A stretch of DNA of 64,000 nucleotides. Origin: Paenibacillus mendelii (lineage in GTDB: Bacteria; Bacillota; Bacilli; Paenibacillales; Paenibacillaceae). Under the pieces are notes generated by a model. The model ran no database searches. It had not been told where the DNA came from and worked only from the letters and a program-made list of their open reading frames with translations. Location: NCBI RefSeq assembly GCF_024498075.1, contig NZ_JANHOF010000008.1:124001-188000 (forward strand). The letters run 5' to 3'. The position numbers and the translations under genes were made by a program. Below are positions 33,296-41,042 of this stretch, in pieces (the first letter of the stretch is position 1; each line of letters begins with the position of its first letter).

Positions 33296-34650
33296 CAGTC
33301 AGACGCAAGCTGTTTGTCTCCATTGCCTCATTCATAGTAGCGATGAGCGTTATATTCGTGCTGGTGACACAATTCGTTGTGAAAGCAGCGCTCGAGCATA
33401 TTCGAATAGTGGATCGAAGCGAACAGATGACGGAACTGTCGGAGATATTCTTAGATTATTTCAAGCAAAGCGGAGGATCTTGGGATCGGGCTCAGGACGA
33501 TCCAATCGTCTTAAACGGCTACAAGAACCTGCCAACTGCAAGCATCCTGCTGAAATCCGCCACGGGCGAAGTGCTCTATTCTCAAGGCGAGGCTTCATTC
33601 GAAATGATAACCCGATTAGGCATACACAGCGATATTCGGCTCAATGGCGAAACGATTGCCGTATTGTACTATCACGACCCGGAAGTCGCCAATTTATCGA
33701 AGATTCAGATTGGCATCAGCAGCTCGGTATCGACACTGCTAATGATCGGCAGCTTGATCTTCCTGCTGGTCTCTCTGCTAATTGCCAATTGGCTATCGAA
33801 GCGGTTAACGAGGCCGCTCGGCCAGCTCCTCCCGGCTATTGAACGGTTGGGAAGAGGCGAACTCGGCGTTCAAGCCCCTGTATCAAGTAAGGATGAGTAC
33901 GGAACTGTGGCGCGAGCCTTGAACAATATGTCCCAACAACTGCAGCTCGCTGAAGAGGTGCGCCGTAATCTTGTCGCGGACGTCTCTCATGAACTTCGAA
34001 CGCCGCTGACCATCCTAAGAGGCAAACTTGACCTGATACAAGAATTCGGACATTCGATCAAGCCTGAAGCTTTGCTTCCGTTGCAGGATGAATTAATCCG
34101 CTTAACGCGCTTAGTTGATGATCTGCATCAGCTGTCGCTTGCCGAAGCCAAGAAGCTGTCGATCGATCGGAAGCTTACCAATATCGAGGCGCTGTTACAG
34201 CGTATGATCGAGCGGGTTGAGGACGATGCGGAAAGCAAACGAGTCGCCATCGTTCTACATCGTACGTCCAACGTTCCGGAGATCCTGATCGATCCGTACC
34301 GAATGACTCAAGTGTTCTTGAATCTCTTAGTCAATGCGATTCGACACACACCGTCAGGTGGATTGATTACGGTTAACATCGAAGCAGATAAGAGACCGGT
34401 GGATGAGAGCGGGAGTCTGCGAATCTCAATTACCGATACGGGAACTGGAATCAACCCGGAGCATCTTCCGTATATTTTCAACCGTTTCTATCGGGCGGAC
34501 GAAGCGCGTACCCGGCACAGCGGTGGAATGGGCTTGGGTCTGGCCATTGCCAAAGAGTTCGTATTGGCTCATAACGGGACCATGGATGTCAGCAGCACCT
34601 TGGGAGAGGGAACTACCTTTATCGTCACTTTGCCCATTGTGACAAGGTAA
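33292..34650 (+). CDS. Sensor histidine kinase with HAMP domain
   Basis: A 452-residue kinase with two membrane helices (about 8-30 and 145-168) around a 110-residue extracytoplasmic sensor, HAMP (LSKRLTRPLGQLLPAI), HisKA (ADVSHELRTPLTILRG) and HATPase_c (NLLVNAIRHT, DTGTGI, GGMGLGLAIAKEF). The extracytoplasmic part has few His or Met residues, so it is not an obvious copper sensor. It is partner of the regulator it overlaps by 4 bp. Confidence 0.93.
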   Translation: MTVRRKLFVSIASFIVAMSVIFVLVTQFVVKAALEHIRIVDRSEQMTELSEIFLDYFKQSGGSWDRAQDDPIVLNGYKNLPTASILLKSATGEVLYSQGEASFEMITRLGIHSDIRLNGETIAVLYYHDPEVANLSKIQIGISSSVSTLLMIGSLIFLLVSLLIANWLSKRLTRPLGQLLPAIERLGRGELGVQAPVSSKDEYGTVARALNNMSQQLQLAEEVRRNLVADVSHELRTPLTILRGKLDLIQEFGHSIKPEALLPLQDELIRLTRLVDDLHQLSLAEAKKLSIDRKLTNIEALLQRMIERVEDDAESKRVAIVLHRTSNVPEILIDPYRMTQVFLNLLVNAIRHTPSGGLITVNIEADKRPVDESGSLRISITDTGTGINPEHLPYIFNRFYRADEARTRHSGGMGLGLAIAKEFVLAHNGTMDVSSTLGEGTTFIVTLPIVTR

Positions 34651-34727
34651 GCATCCAATGAATATCACAAAAATATCTACAAAAATGGATATTGTAAGGC
34701 CCTATAGACGCAATCCCCGTCCAGGGT

Positions 34728-36014
34728 TTAATACGTTTCATACACGAGGTCGCTGTTCATTTCAAGCTTATTATTAAACGTCACGTAAATATATAGTTGT
34801 CCAGCCGGGGTATCACCCGCATCGTAACCCAATCGAAAGGTGCTTTCTCTATCAAATGCCAGCTCAGACAGAACTAACTCGGTCACATCCTCGTCAGGAT
34901 GCATGGAGGCAATCAGGTCCAGCGCTCGATCACACAGCTCGCCAACGTGCTCCCATGCTTTCTTGATGATGGGCGACAGCCGTTTCATATCCGCCTTGGC
35001 GGGGACATCCACTGTAACGGAAAGCTCATTCCCCTTATAACGAAGCGTTGATTTATAGGAAGATAGCGAGACATCGTAGTGAAAAGTCCCGATCCCCTTG
35101 ATCGTATGGTCCGGCTCAACGATAAGATTATTAGAATAATCCAGCTTCTCCAGCTTTGGATTATGGCTGGTATCCAGCTTCGAGATTTTATTTTCCGAGC
35201 AATAGAGCTCGACTACTTGCGCATTATGGCTGAGATCCAAGCTTGTGATGTGATTATTAAAGCATCTTAAGCTTTGCAAGACCGGATTTCCGGTTACATC
35301 CAAATTCGTAAGATGATTGTTATTGCAGCGGATTTCAATCAAGCTCGAGCAGCCCCTTATGTTTAAGGCGATCAAATAATTGTTTCCGCAATCGAGATAT
35401 GTAAGCCGCGTGTTTGAATCCAATTTGAGGTCAAATATGGAATTGTAACTGCAGTTAAGTTCCGTTAAGTTCATATTCTGATCGAAATGCAATTCCGAAA
35501 TGATGTTCCAATAACAGTCCAGCTTGGCGAGCATGGCATTCTGACTGACGTCCAAATTCCGGATTCGGTTAAACCCGCAGTCCACTGTTTCCAGCTTCGC
35601 ATTGTCCGTCAAATCCAAGGAATGAATCTCGTTTTTGTTACAGTTAAGCTCTTTCAACAACGGATTACGGCTGATATCCAGCCGGGTCAACTCATTGTAC
35701 CTGCAAGACAGCTGCTCCAGCTTCGGATTATAACCCGTGTCCAGAAAAGTTAATTTGTTACCCCCGCAATCCAACGTTCTCAGGTTGATATTCTTGCTGA
35801 TGTCGAGCTCCGTCACGTTATTGAACGAGCAATCCAGCTCCTCAAGAGAAACAAAATGTTCAATCCCTTTCAGACTTGAATATCTATGGTTAGCCAGCTG
35901 GAGCGATTCGATTCGATCCACATCGCTCGTCTGGATCGATTCGCGATTTCCGCAAAAAGTTTCCAGAACGTAGGCTTTGAAACGTTCATCAATGAAATCT
36001 TGGGTAATATTCAT
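34728..36014 (-). CDS. Cytoplasmic leucine-rich-repeat protein with C-terminal alpha/beta domain
   Basis: A 428-residue protein without signal peptide. Residues about 60-310 hold twelve 21-residue repeats of the form LxxLDCSxNxLTxLDISxNxx, with the Cys ladder characteristic of this LRR type. A C-terminal domain of about 115 residues (VSLSSYKSTLRYKGN to SDLVYETY) has the strand pattern seen in immunity-type domains such as DUF2262/DUF6985; that resemblance is tentative. AGGAGG precedes ATG 36014. It follows a small frame by 21 bp. Cytoplasmic LRR proteins of this kind are little studied; a protein-binding or immunity role is a guess. Confidence 0.85.
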   Translation of the reverse strand: MNITQDFIDERFKAYVLETFCGNRESIQTSDVDRIESLQLANHRYSSLKGIEHFVSLEELDCSFNNVTELDISKNINLRTLDCGGNKLTFLDTGYNPKLEQLSCRYNELTRLDISRNPLLKELNCNKNEIHSLDLTDNAKLETVDCGFNRIRNLDVSQNAMLAKLDCYWNIISELHFDQNMNLTELNCSYNSIFDLKLDSNTRLTYLDCGNNYLIALNIRGCSSLIEIRCNNNHLTNLDVTGNPVLQSLRCFNNHITSLDLSHNAQVVELYCSENKISKLDTSHNPKLEKLDYSNNLIVEPDHTIKGIGTFHYDVSLSSYKSTLRYKGNELSVTVDVPAKADMKRLSPIIKKAWEHVGELCDRALDLIASMHPDEDVTELVLSELAFDRESTFRLGYDAGDTPAGQLYIYVTFNNKLEMNSDLVYETY

Positions 36015-36035
36015 GGCGCTCCTCCTAAGGGCATT

Positions 36036-36245
36036 TTACTTGATGCCCATCACTGCGTTAATGGATGATTTACGTTTATAACCGCGCGGCGGTTCCCGAA
36101 CCACTCGCAAGATGCGGGTTGCAGATTCCTCCGCAAGCTTTATTATAGATTCCCGTGACGAAAAGAGCAGCGGTCTTTTCACCTGCTCGCTTGGGTGATT
36201 ATGGGAAATTCGGCTCAGTTTCGGCGAGATAGGCTTATCCAACAT
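36036..36245 (-). CDS. Small uncharacterised protein upstream of the LRR gene
   Basis: A 69-residue basic protein with GGGGA before ATG 36245, ending 21 bp before the LRR start with that gene's AGGAGG between them. Its first 22 residues, with SPKLSRISHNHPSE, lie in a dispersed repeat that recurs at 40860-40922, where the same frame gives SPKLSISSHNHPSK. The rest is RRxSS-type basic sequence ending INAVMGIK. It could be a true small gene or a decayed end of another one. Confidence 0.4.
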   Translation of the reverse strand: MLDKPISPKLSRISHNHPSEQVKRPLLFSSRESIIKLAEESATRILRVVREPPRGYKRKSSINAVMGIK

Positions 36246-36254
36246 AAAATCCCC
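36189..36254 (-). repeat. Dispersed 65-bp repeat, copy 1
   Basis: The sequence from GCTTGGGTGATTATGGGAA at 36189 to AAATCCCC at 36254 recurs at 40860-40922 in the same orientation with about 80 percent identity. It lies at the 5' end of a small minus-strand frame in both places. Confidence 0.75.
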
Positions 36255-36347
36255 TTCACGGTAAAAGACTGCTCATCTTACCATAGAGGGGATGGATTTT
36301 TTGCAATGCTCGCAATTGTTTGATCTGAGCATTCCTTGCCGCTCTTC

Positions 36348-36740
36348 TCATTCATGAACAGCATCTAACGCACGCCTAACTTTTCTTGCAAAAACGAGTG
36401 GCCGATCAACCGCTTCAATATTGATATAGATCAAACGGGGCTGCTCGAATAACCACTCGTTATGGACAGACGAAACCTTTATTCCTTGTTTACGAATGGC
36501 TGTAAGGAATGTATTGATTTCTTTCTGCAAGAAGGCCGCTCTACCTACACAAAGCGCTCTGCCAGTTCTAGCATGTAAGGACTCGAACGAAAAAGAAGAC
36601 GTTACGCTAAATCTTTTGCCCAAAATGGTTGCACGTATTTGATTTCGATTGATTGTCGAAACGCATTTGCCGCCAGCAAAGCCGGGTATGCCCCCAATAA
36701 TTCTAGAGAACTGTTCACAAAGCGAGTCGTTATGCACCAT
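36348..36740 (-). CDS. DUF1259 (LppY/LpqO-like) domain protein
   Basis: A 130-residue protein made of one DUF1259 module. The match is best at FLTAIRKQGIKVSSVHNEW, FEQPRLIYINIEAVD and LARK-type FARKVRRALDA, the core of LppY/LpqO family domains. It has no signal peptide. GGAGGAAAAGAAGG precedes ATG 36740. The family has no firm function. It stands alone between the LRR and regulator genes. Confidence 0.75.
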   Translation of the reverse strand: MVHNDSLCEQFSRIIGGIPGFAGGKCVSTINRNQIRATILGKRFSVTSSFSFESLHARTGRALCVGRAAFLQKEINTFLTAIRKQGIKVSSVHNEWLFEQPRLIYINIEAVDRPLVFARKVRRALDAVHE

Positions 36741-36802
36741 CCTTCTTTTCCTCCCCTGTTTTTCAATTATGGTATGAATAACAGGAACAGGATTGAACCG
36801 GA

Positions 36803-37942
36803 TTATCGCCTAATATCTACATCCGCTTGAAGCTGGGCATATACATGGACGAGTTCCTTCGAAGGAGCCGTATCCAGCTCCTTACGCAGGTTTTTCTCAT
36901 ATCTCTTGAACACACGGGTTAAGGAAATCTTATCCTTCTGAGCAGCGTAAGCGCTGAGCAGCAGTTGAACGGTCTCTTCATCCCATTCGTTATAGCTTAA
37001 TAGTTTATTCAGCAATCGGACTGCTGTGTCGTCCATCTGATGTTCCAGCAATACGCTTGCCAGCTTCTTAACAAATACGGCATAAAGGCTGGATAACCGT
37101 TCAATATCGTTTAATGCCCACAGATATGCTTTCTCACCGAACAAATCTCCAGCGTAGAGGTCTTCAATCTCCAAGGCAGCATAAAGATTGTTAGCGTCAA
37201 TGACCGCAAACCGTTTCAGTCCATCCTCGAATAAGACGAAGTCGATGGATTCCTGAGCAATGTCCAATCCATACACGTCATGATCCGATAAAATAACGGA
37301 TTTCAACCCGTGAGGCTGAAGCGACTTTCTCATCTGATAAATGGTTGTATTGAGGTAGGTAACCGCATTCTTCTGCGGCATCTCACCGAACACATCGCTG
37401 ACTATCCTTGCTCTAGATATCATTCTTCCGCGATTCATCAGCAAATACCCGAATAACTCCGCACTCTTTCTGGAGCGCCATTTCACATAGCCTGTTGTGC
37501 CGCTTCGCACCTCCAGCCCGCCTAATCCATAAATATCAATTTGATTATTTCCCTTGTCATCCTCGTCCATCTCCATGAACCTTTGGATCGCCATCGCCCT
37601 CTTGACCGATCTCTCAATCCGTTCCAAGGACACCGGCTTTACGATATAATCCAAGGCATAGACATCGAATGCATCCATCGCATATTCTTTATGCGAGGTC
37701 ACGAAGACGATGTGAAGATCAGGGCGCTGCTCTGCCATCCTCTGGGCAAACGACATCCCGCTCTCATCTGGCATACTAATATCTACAAAGGCCATGTGCA
37801 CGTCATTCTCCTGAATGAACAAGGAAGCGGAGGCCGTGTCCTGGAAGGATCCGACAATTTCAATATGGTGAAGCTTAGCAAGACTTTTCCTCATCACATA
37901 ATGCATCGCCAACTCATCGTCAATGATGATTACTTTCATCAT
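36803..37942 (-). CDS. Response regulator with receiver, winged-helix and BTAD domains (second copy)
   Basis: A 379-residue regulator with a receiver (IIIDDELAMHY, phosphoacceptor in MAFVDISMPDESG, YIVKPVS), a winged helix (YGLGGLEVRS, KWRSRKSAELFGYLL, RIVSDVFGEM) and a C-terminal helical BTAD domain (about 265-375). It has the same layout as the regulator at 20321 but is clearly diverged. ATG 37942 overlaps the kinase stop in ATGA; ATG 37939 is an equal alternative. Its targets are unknown. Confidence 0.9.
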   Translation of the reverse strand: MMKVIIIDDELAMHYVMRKSLAKLHHIEIVGSFQDTASASLFIQENDVHMAFVDISMPDESGMSFAQRMAEQRPDLHIVFVTSHKEYAMDAFDVYALDYIVKPVSLERIERSVKRAMAIQRFMEMDEDDKGNNQIDIYGLGGLEVRSGTTGYVKWRSRKSAELFGYLLMNRGRMISRARIVSDVFGEMPQKNAVTYLNTTIYQMRKSLQPHGLKSVILSDHDVYGLDIAQESIDFVLFEDGLKRFAVIDANNLYAALEIEDLYAGDLFGEKAYLWALNDIERLSSLYAVFVKKLASVLLEHQMDDTAVRLLNKLLSYNEWDEETVQLLLSAYAAQKDKISLTRVFKRYEKNLRKELDTAPSKELVHVYAQLQADVDIRR

Positions 37943-39741
37943 AATGCAAGCTCCTTCTCTATTCGCAGCTGTGCACGTACGGTGTCTTTTGCAGGAAGGG
38001 TGAATAGGAATGTACTTCCGTGGTCAGTATTGCTCTCGAACCAGATATTACCGCCATTCAGATGAACAAATTTTGCACATAAATACAACCCTAATCCGCT
38101 GCCTTTCTCCCCGTCTGTACCCGCTTTGGAACCCTGTTGGACGTCATGGAACAAGGACCCACCAACCTTTGGATCAACCCCCACACCGGAATCACGCACC
38201 AAGACGGTGACCTTCCCCTCTTCCTGCCTGGCTTCTATGTGAATATGCCCGCCAATCTCCGTAAACTTAATTGCATTGGATAGCAGATTCCTAAGGACCA
38301 GATCCATCATTTCCTTGTCTGCAAATACAAGAATGCCTTCATGTACAGAGGAGATCAAGTGAATGTGTTTGAGCTCACTGCGGGCTTCCATGGTAGCAAC
38401 AGACTTCTGGACAATAAGTGCCAAATCCCACACAAGCGGGCTGAAGCTGGCCTTTCCCTTCTGGCTGCGAAACCAATCCAATAAATTCTCCACCAACATG
38501 TAGGTATCTCTTACCTGGCTGCTTACTTCATGGAAGACATTAAATTCCTCACTTCCGGCATCTACGAAATCCTCTTCTATGATTTCTGTTAAATTTACTA
38601 GCAAGGCCAAGGGATCACGAATATCATGGGTGACGACCGTAAATAACTTGTCCTTAAATGCATTTAATTCCGCCAATTGTTCGGCATTGGACAGAAGCGT
38701 GTCCTGATACTCGGTAATTTGCGTGATGTCGCTCAAAATAAGCATTTTCCCCAATATATGCCGGTCTCGGTCACGAATGACGGATATCTTCACATGATAG
38801 TATCGCATCTTCTCATCTTGCCTTATCGAAATTTGGTTCTCACTATTCATGGGCTCTTTAAGCTTCGACAATAGATCTGGATGAGCAGATAATACATCAT
38901 AGATAGATTTCAACCTATCTGGTAATGCAGGCAACTCTCCGAAAATTCCCTTGGCCGCCTCGTTACTATGCGTAATGTTGTTGTCATAATCCACAATAAT
39001 GACGCCATCCTGCATCGTCTCAAAGACGGTTTGCAGCGCAAGAGGGCCTAGTCTAAGGAGATTGAACCGGTAGATTCCCCATATGTATATTAATCCGGAC
39101 AAGGTAAAGCCAAACGGCGTCCAATCCAAATGAATCCCTTGAAATCCAAGGTACATGAGGTTGGACAGCCACGGCGCCGCGCCACCGAGCATCATCAGCA
39201 CAACCTGCTTACGAACAAGAGGCACCGCCTTCAAATACATCACAGTAAACAAGAACATACCTGCTGAAGCCAGAACATAATTATATGAAACCTGTACCCA
39301 ATACCAGGGTCCTTTCAGTAAGAGGACCGGGGATAGATGGGAGGTATTGAAATCATACTGTATGTCCTTGTAATAGAAGTGATGCAGGTCGTTGGTGTAA
39401 TGAAGAACCAGTGTCAGCGCGGGGATGGTAAATAACAACAATATGACCCATCTTTTCAATAAAGCCCGATGCCCGGTATAGAATATGACGAGCAGCAGCC
39501 AAAAAGTGGATATAAAAGGGATTCCGATATATTGTATCCCTAACCAGAGCCTCACACGACCCGGGTCTGTACTCATCACTTCGAACGCATAACCAAAGGA
39601 ATAGAAGGAAGCACTCAGCATGACTAGAGCGTTGTACGCAGCTACTTCTATTTTTCGTTTTCGAAATGAAAGATATGAAACGAAAAGCATGAGAATGGTT
39701 GCAACCAGTAATAACAGAAACATAGACATTTGGAAACTCAT
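37939..39741 (-). CDS. 7TM sensor histidine kinase with PAS domain
   Basis: A 600-residue kinase. Residues 1-225 hold seven to eight membrane helices of the histidine-kinase N-terminal 7TM type (FVSYLSFRKRKIEVAAYNAL, GIYRFNLLRLGP at its end). A PAS domain follows (QDGVIIVDYDNNITHSNEAA), then HisKA with VVTHDIRDPLALL and HATPase_c (NLLSNAIKFTE, GSGLGLYLCAKF). It is coupled to the BTAD regulator. GGGGGT lies before ATG 39741. The ligand is unknown. Confidence 0.92.
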   Translation of the reverse strand: MSFQMSMFLLLLVATILMLFVSYLSFRKRKIEVAAYNALVMLSASFYSFGYAFEVMSTDPGRVRLWLGIQYIGIPFISTFWLLLVIFYTGHRALLKRWVILLLFTIPALTLVLHYTNDLHHFYYKDIQYDFNTSHLSPVLLLKGPWYWVQVSYNYVLASAGMFLFTVMYLKAVPLVRKQVVLMMLGGAAPWLSNLMYLGFQGIHLDWTPFGFTLSGLIYIWGIYRFNLLRLGPLALQTVFETMQDGVIIVDYDNNITHSNEAAKGIFGELPALPDRLKSIYDVLSAHPDLLSKLKEPMNSENQISIRQDEKMRYYHVKISVIRDRDRHILGKMLILSDITQITEYQDTLLSNAEQLAELNAFKDKLFTVVTHDIRDPLALLVNLTEIIEEDFVDAGSEEFNVFHEVSSQVRDTYMLVENLLDWFRSQKGKASFSPLVWDLALIVQKSVATMEARSELKHIHLISSVHEGILVFADKEMMDLVLRNLLSNAIKFTEIGGHIHIEARQEEGKVTVLVRDSGVGVDPKVGGSLFHDVQQGSKAGTDGEKGSGLGLYLCAKFVHLNGGNIWFESNTDHGSTFLFTLPAKDTVRAQLRIEKELAL

Positions 39742-40420
39742 TCTTGTACCCCCAGGTGATAGATATGATATTCCTGTCTAGTTCTGCGATATAATGAATA
39801 ACTATTAGCCTATCGTACGCAGTATCTTCTACTTTCATAAGTACATGGACCCGCACCTATTGTACCATGTGTTGGAATTCACTTGTCGTATTATTCGACA
39901 TTTTCCTTGGGCTCCCCGTTAGCGTCATACTCTCCCACCTTCGAATCGTAAATTCGCTATGAGATAATCCTCCTCATGAAACCGAAAAGGATTTTCTTGC
40001 GACAGGACGGGTTTACGTAAATCGATCGACGGTCACGCCGATAGGTTTGGGCCGCACCTTATCAACCGCATAAATATGACTAAGGGCATGGGCGATGGTG
40101 GGAAACTAGCTGTTCACTTCTTGACAGTCGATCAATGGTTCCTTGCGCACGCTCGTCTTCAAACACGGAGGGGAGAGGCTGCTGATCACGGTGATCAGGG
40201 AAGCGACATCATGTGAACCGAGCAAGCTTTTATCCATTTTATATCCGTCCATCATGCCATATCCGCCATTCATTCCCTGATGGTTCAACATAATTTCATA
40301 AGTATCCCCACCCTTTATCCCTTTTCGTAATGCCGGTCATTATTATAACAAATTTATTCCAGCTCATCTTGAGATTGGCCCGCTTGTAGTGCCGCGGCAG
40401 ATGAGAACTTCCACAACATA
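39742..40420 (-). other. Gene-poor stretch with decayed short reading frames
   Basis: About 680 bp without an intact gene. On the minus strand a frame from ATG 40291 reads 61 residues to a TAG at 40106, continues as FPTIAHALSHIYAVDKVRP and GVTVDRFT to another stop, and a shifted frame goes on as DLRKPVLSQENPFRFHEEDY and LIANLRFEGGRV. These look like coding sequence broken by a stop and a shift, but I do not recognise the source. The promoter of the kinase operon must lie near 39750-39850. Confidence 0.35.
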
Positions 40421-40879
40421 TCAATCTGTCGAATCCGTAAAACCTGGATAACGGATGCCCGGGTCGTTCACCTTTTCGATGAGTACGTATCCCCCTGGTG
40501 TCTTACGGTATCCTGCTTCTGTCCCCATATAAAATAAAATACCCTCTCGGTTAAGAGAGGGTATTCCCGCTTTTGCGGCGTTTCCAGTCCCGGAAATGCT
40601 TCGTAATAGGAACATGCCCGTTGGAATGTAGGCTTGAGTGGAATCTAGTTCTTGAGGAAAGTCGCCTTCATAGTACCATTTCGCTTTGTCGTACACGTAT
40701 ATTTCATTTTCCGCGATCTGAAATAAGACATCTTTCGGTCCTTCCACAAAACCTTTATTTTTCAGTTCATCAGCCAGTTCTTTCAGCCGGTCGATTGCTT
40801 CCTGCTTGGTGGGATATGGCTCGTATGTCGTCTTCTTATCGGGATATAAGCGGCCACTTGCTTGGGTGATTATGGGAAC
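40421..40879 (-). pseudogene. Uncharacterised gene lacking an intact 5' end
   Basis: A frame without a start codon is open from 40879 to the stop at 40421. It reads like real protein (YPTKQEAIDRLKELADELKN, EIYVYDKAKWYYEGDF, EAGYRKTPGGYVLIEKV). GTG 40747 is the only late start and would cut off the helical N-terminus. Just upstream another frame reads LKAFLAEIEYKFP and then stops; adding one base would join it to IITQASGRLYPDKK, so a one-base deletion near 40873-40880 is likely. A perfect 11-bp hairpin with a T-rich tail lies inside the frame at 40538-40565. The family is not recognised. Confidence 0.5.
40538..40565 (-). terminator. Terminator-like hairpin inside a broken frame
   Basis: AATACCCTCTC (40538-40548) pairs perfectly with GAGAGGGTATT (40555-40565) around a 6-nt loop, followed on the minus strand by TTATTTTAT. 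The shape is that of an intrinsic terminator, although it lies within a readable frame. Confidence 0.55.
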
Positions 40880-40922
40880 TTATACTCAATTTCGGCGAGA
40901 AAAGCTTTCAAAATAAATCCCC
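40860..40922 (-). repeat. Dispersed 65-bp repeat, copy 2
   Basis: Matches 36189-36254 from GCTTGGGTGATTATGGGAA to AAATCCCC, with a small deletion near the end. Here it overlaps the proposed frameshift at the start of the uncharacterised gene. Confidence 0.75.
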
Positions 40923-41042
40923 GTAAATGTGGCCCCAAACATTACTTCCTCACCAGCGACACACAGCACTCCACATGTGTCGAATTAGCAGAGTCAACAC
41001 ATTTTTAATCAAAGGGAATGGTGATCAGCGCCCATTGCGGGC

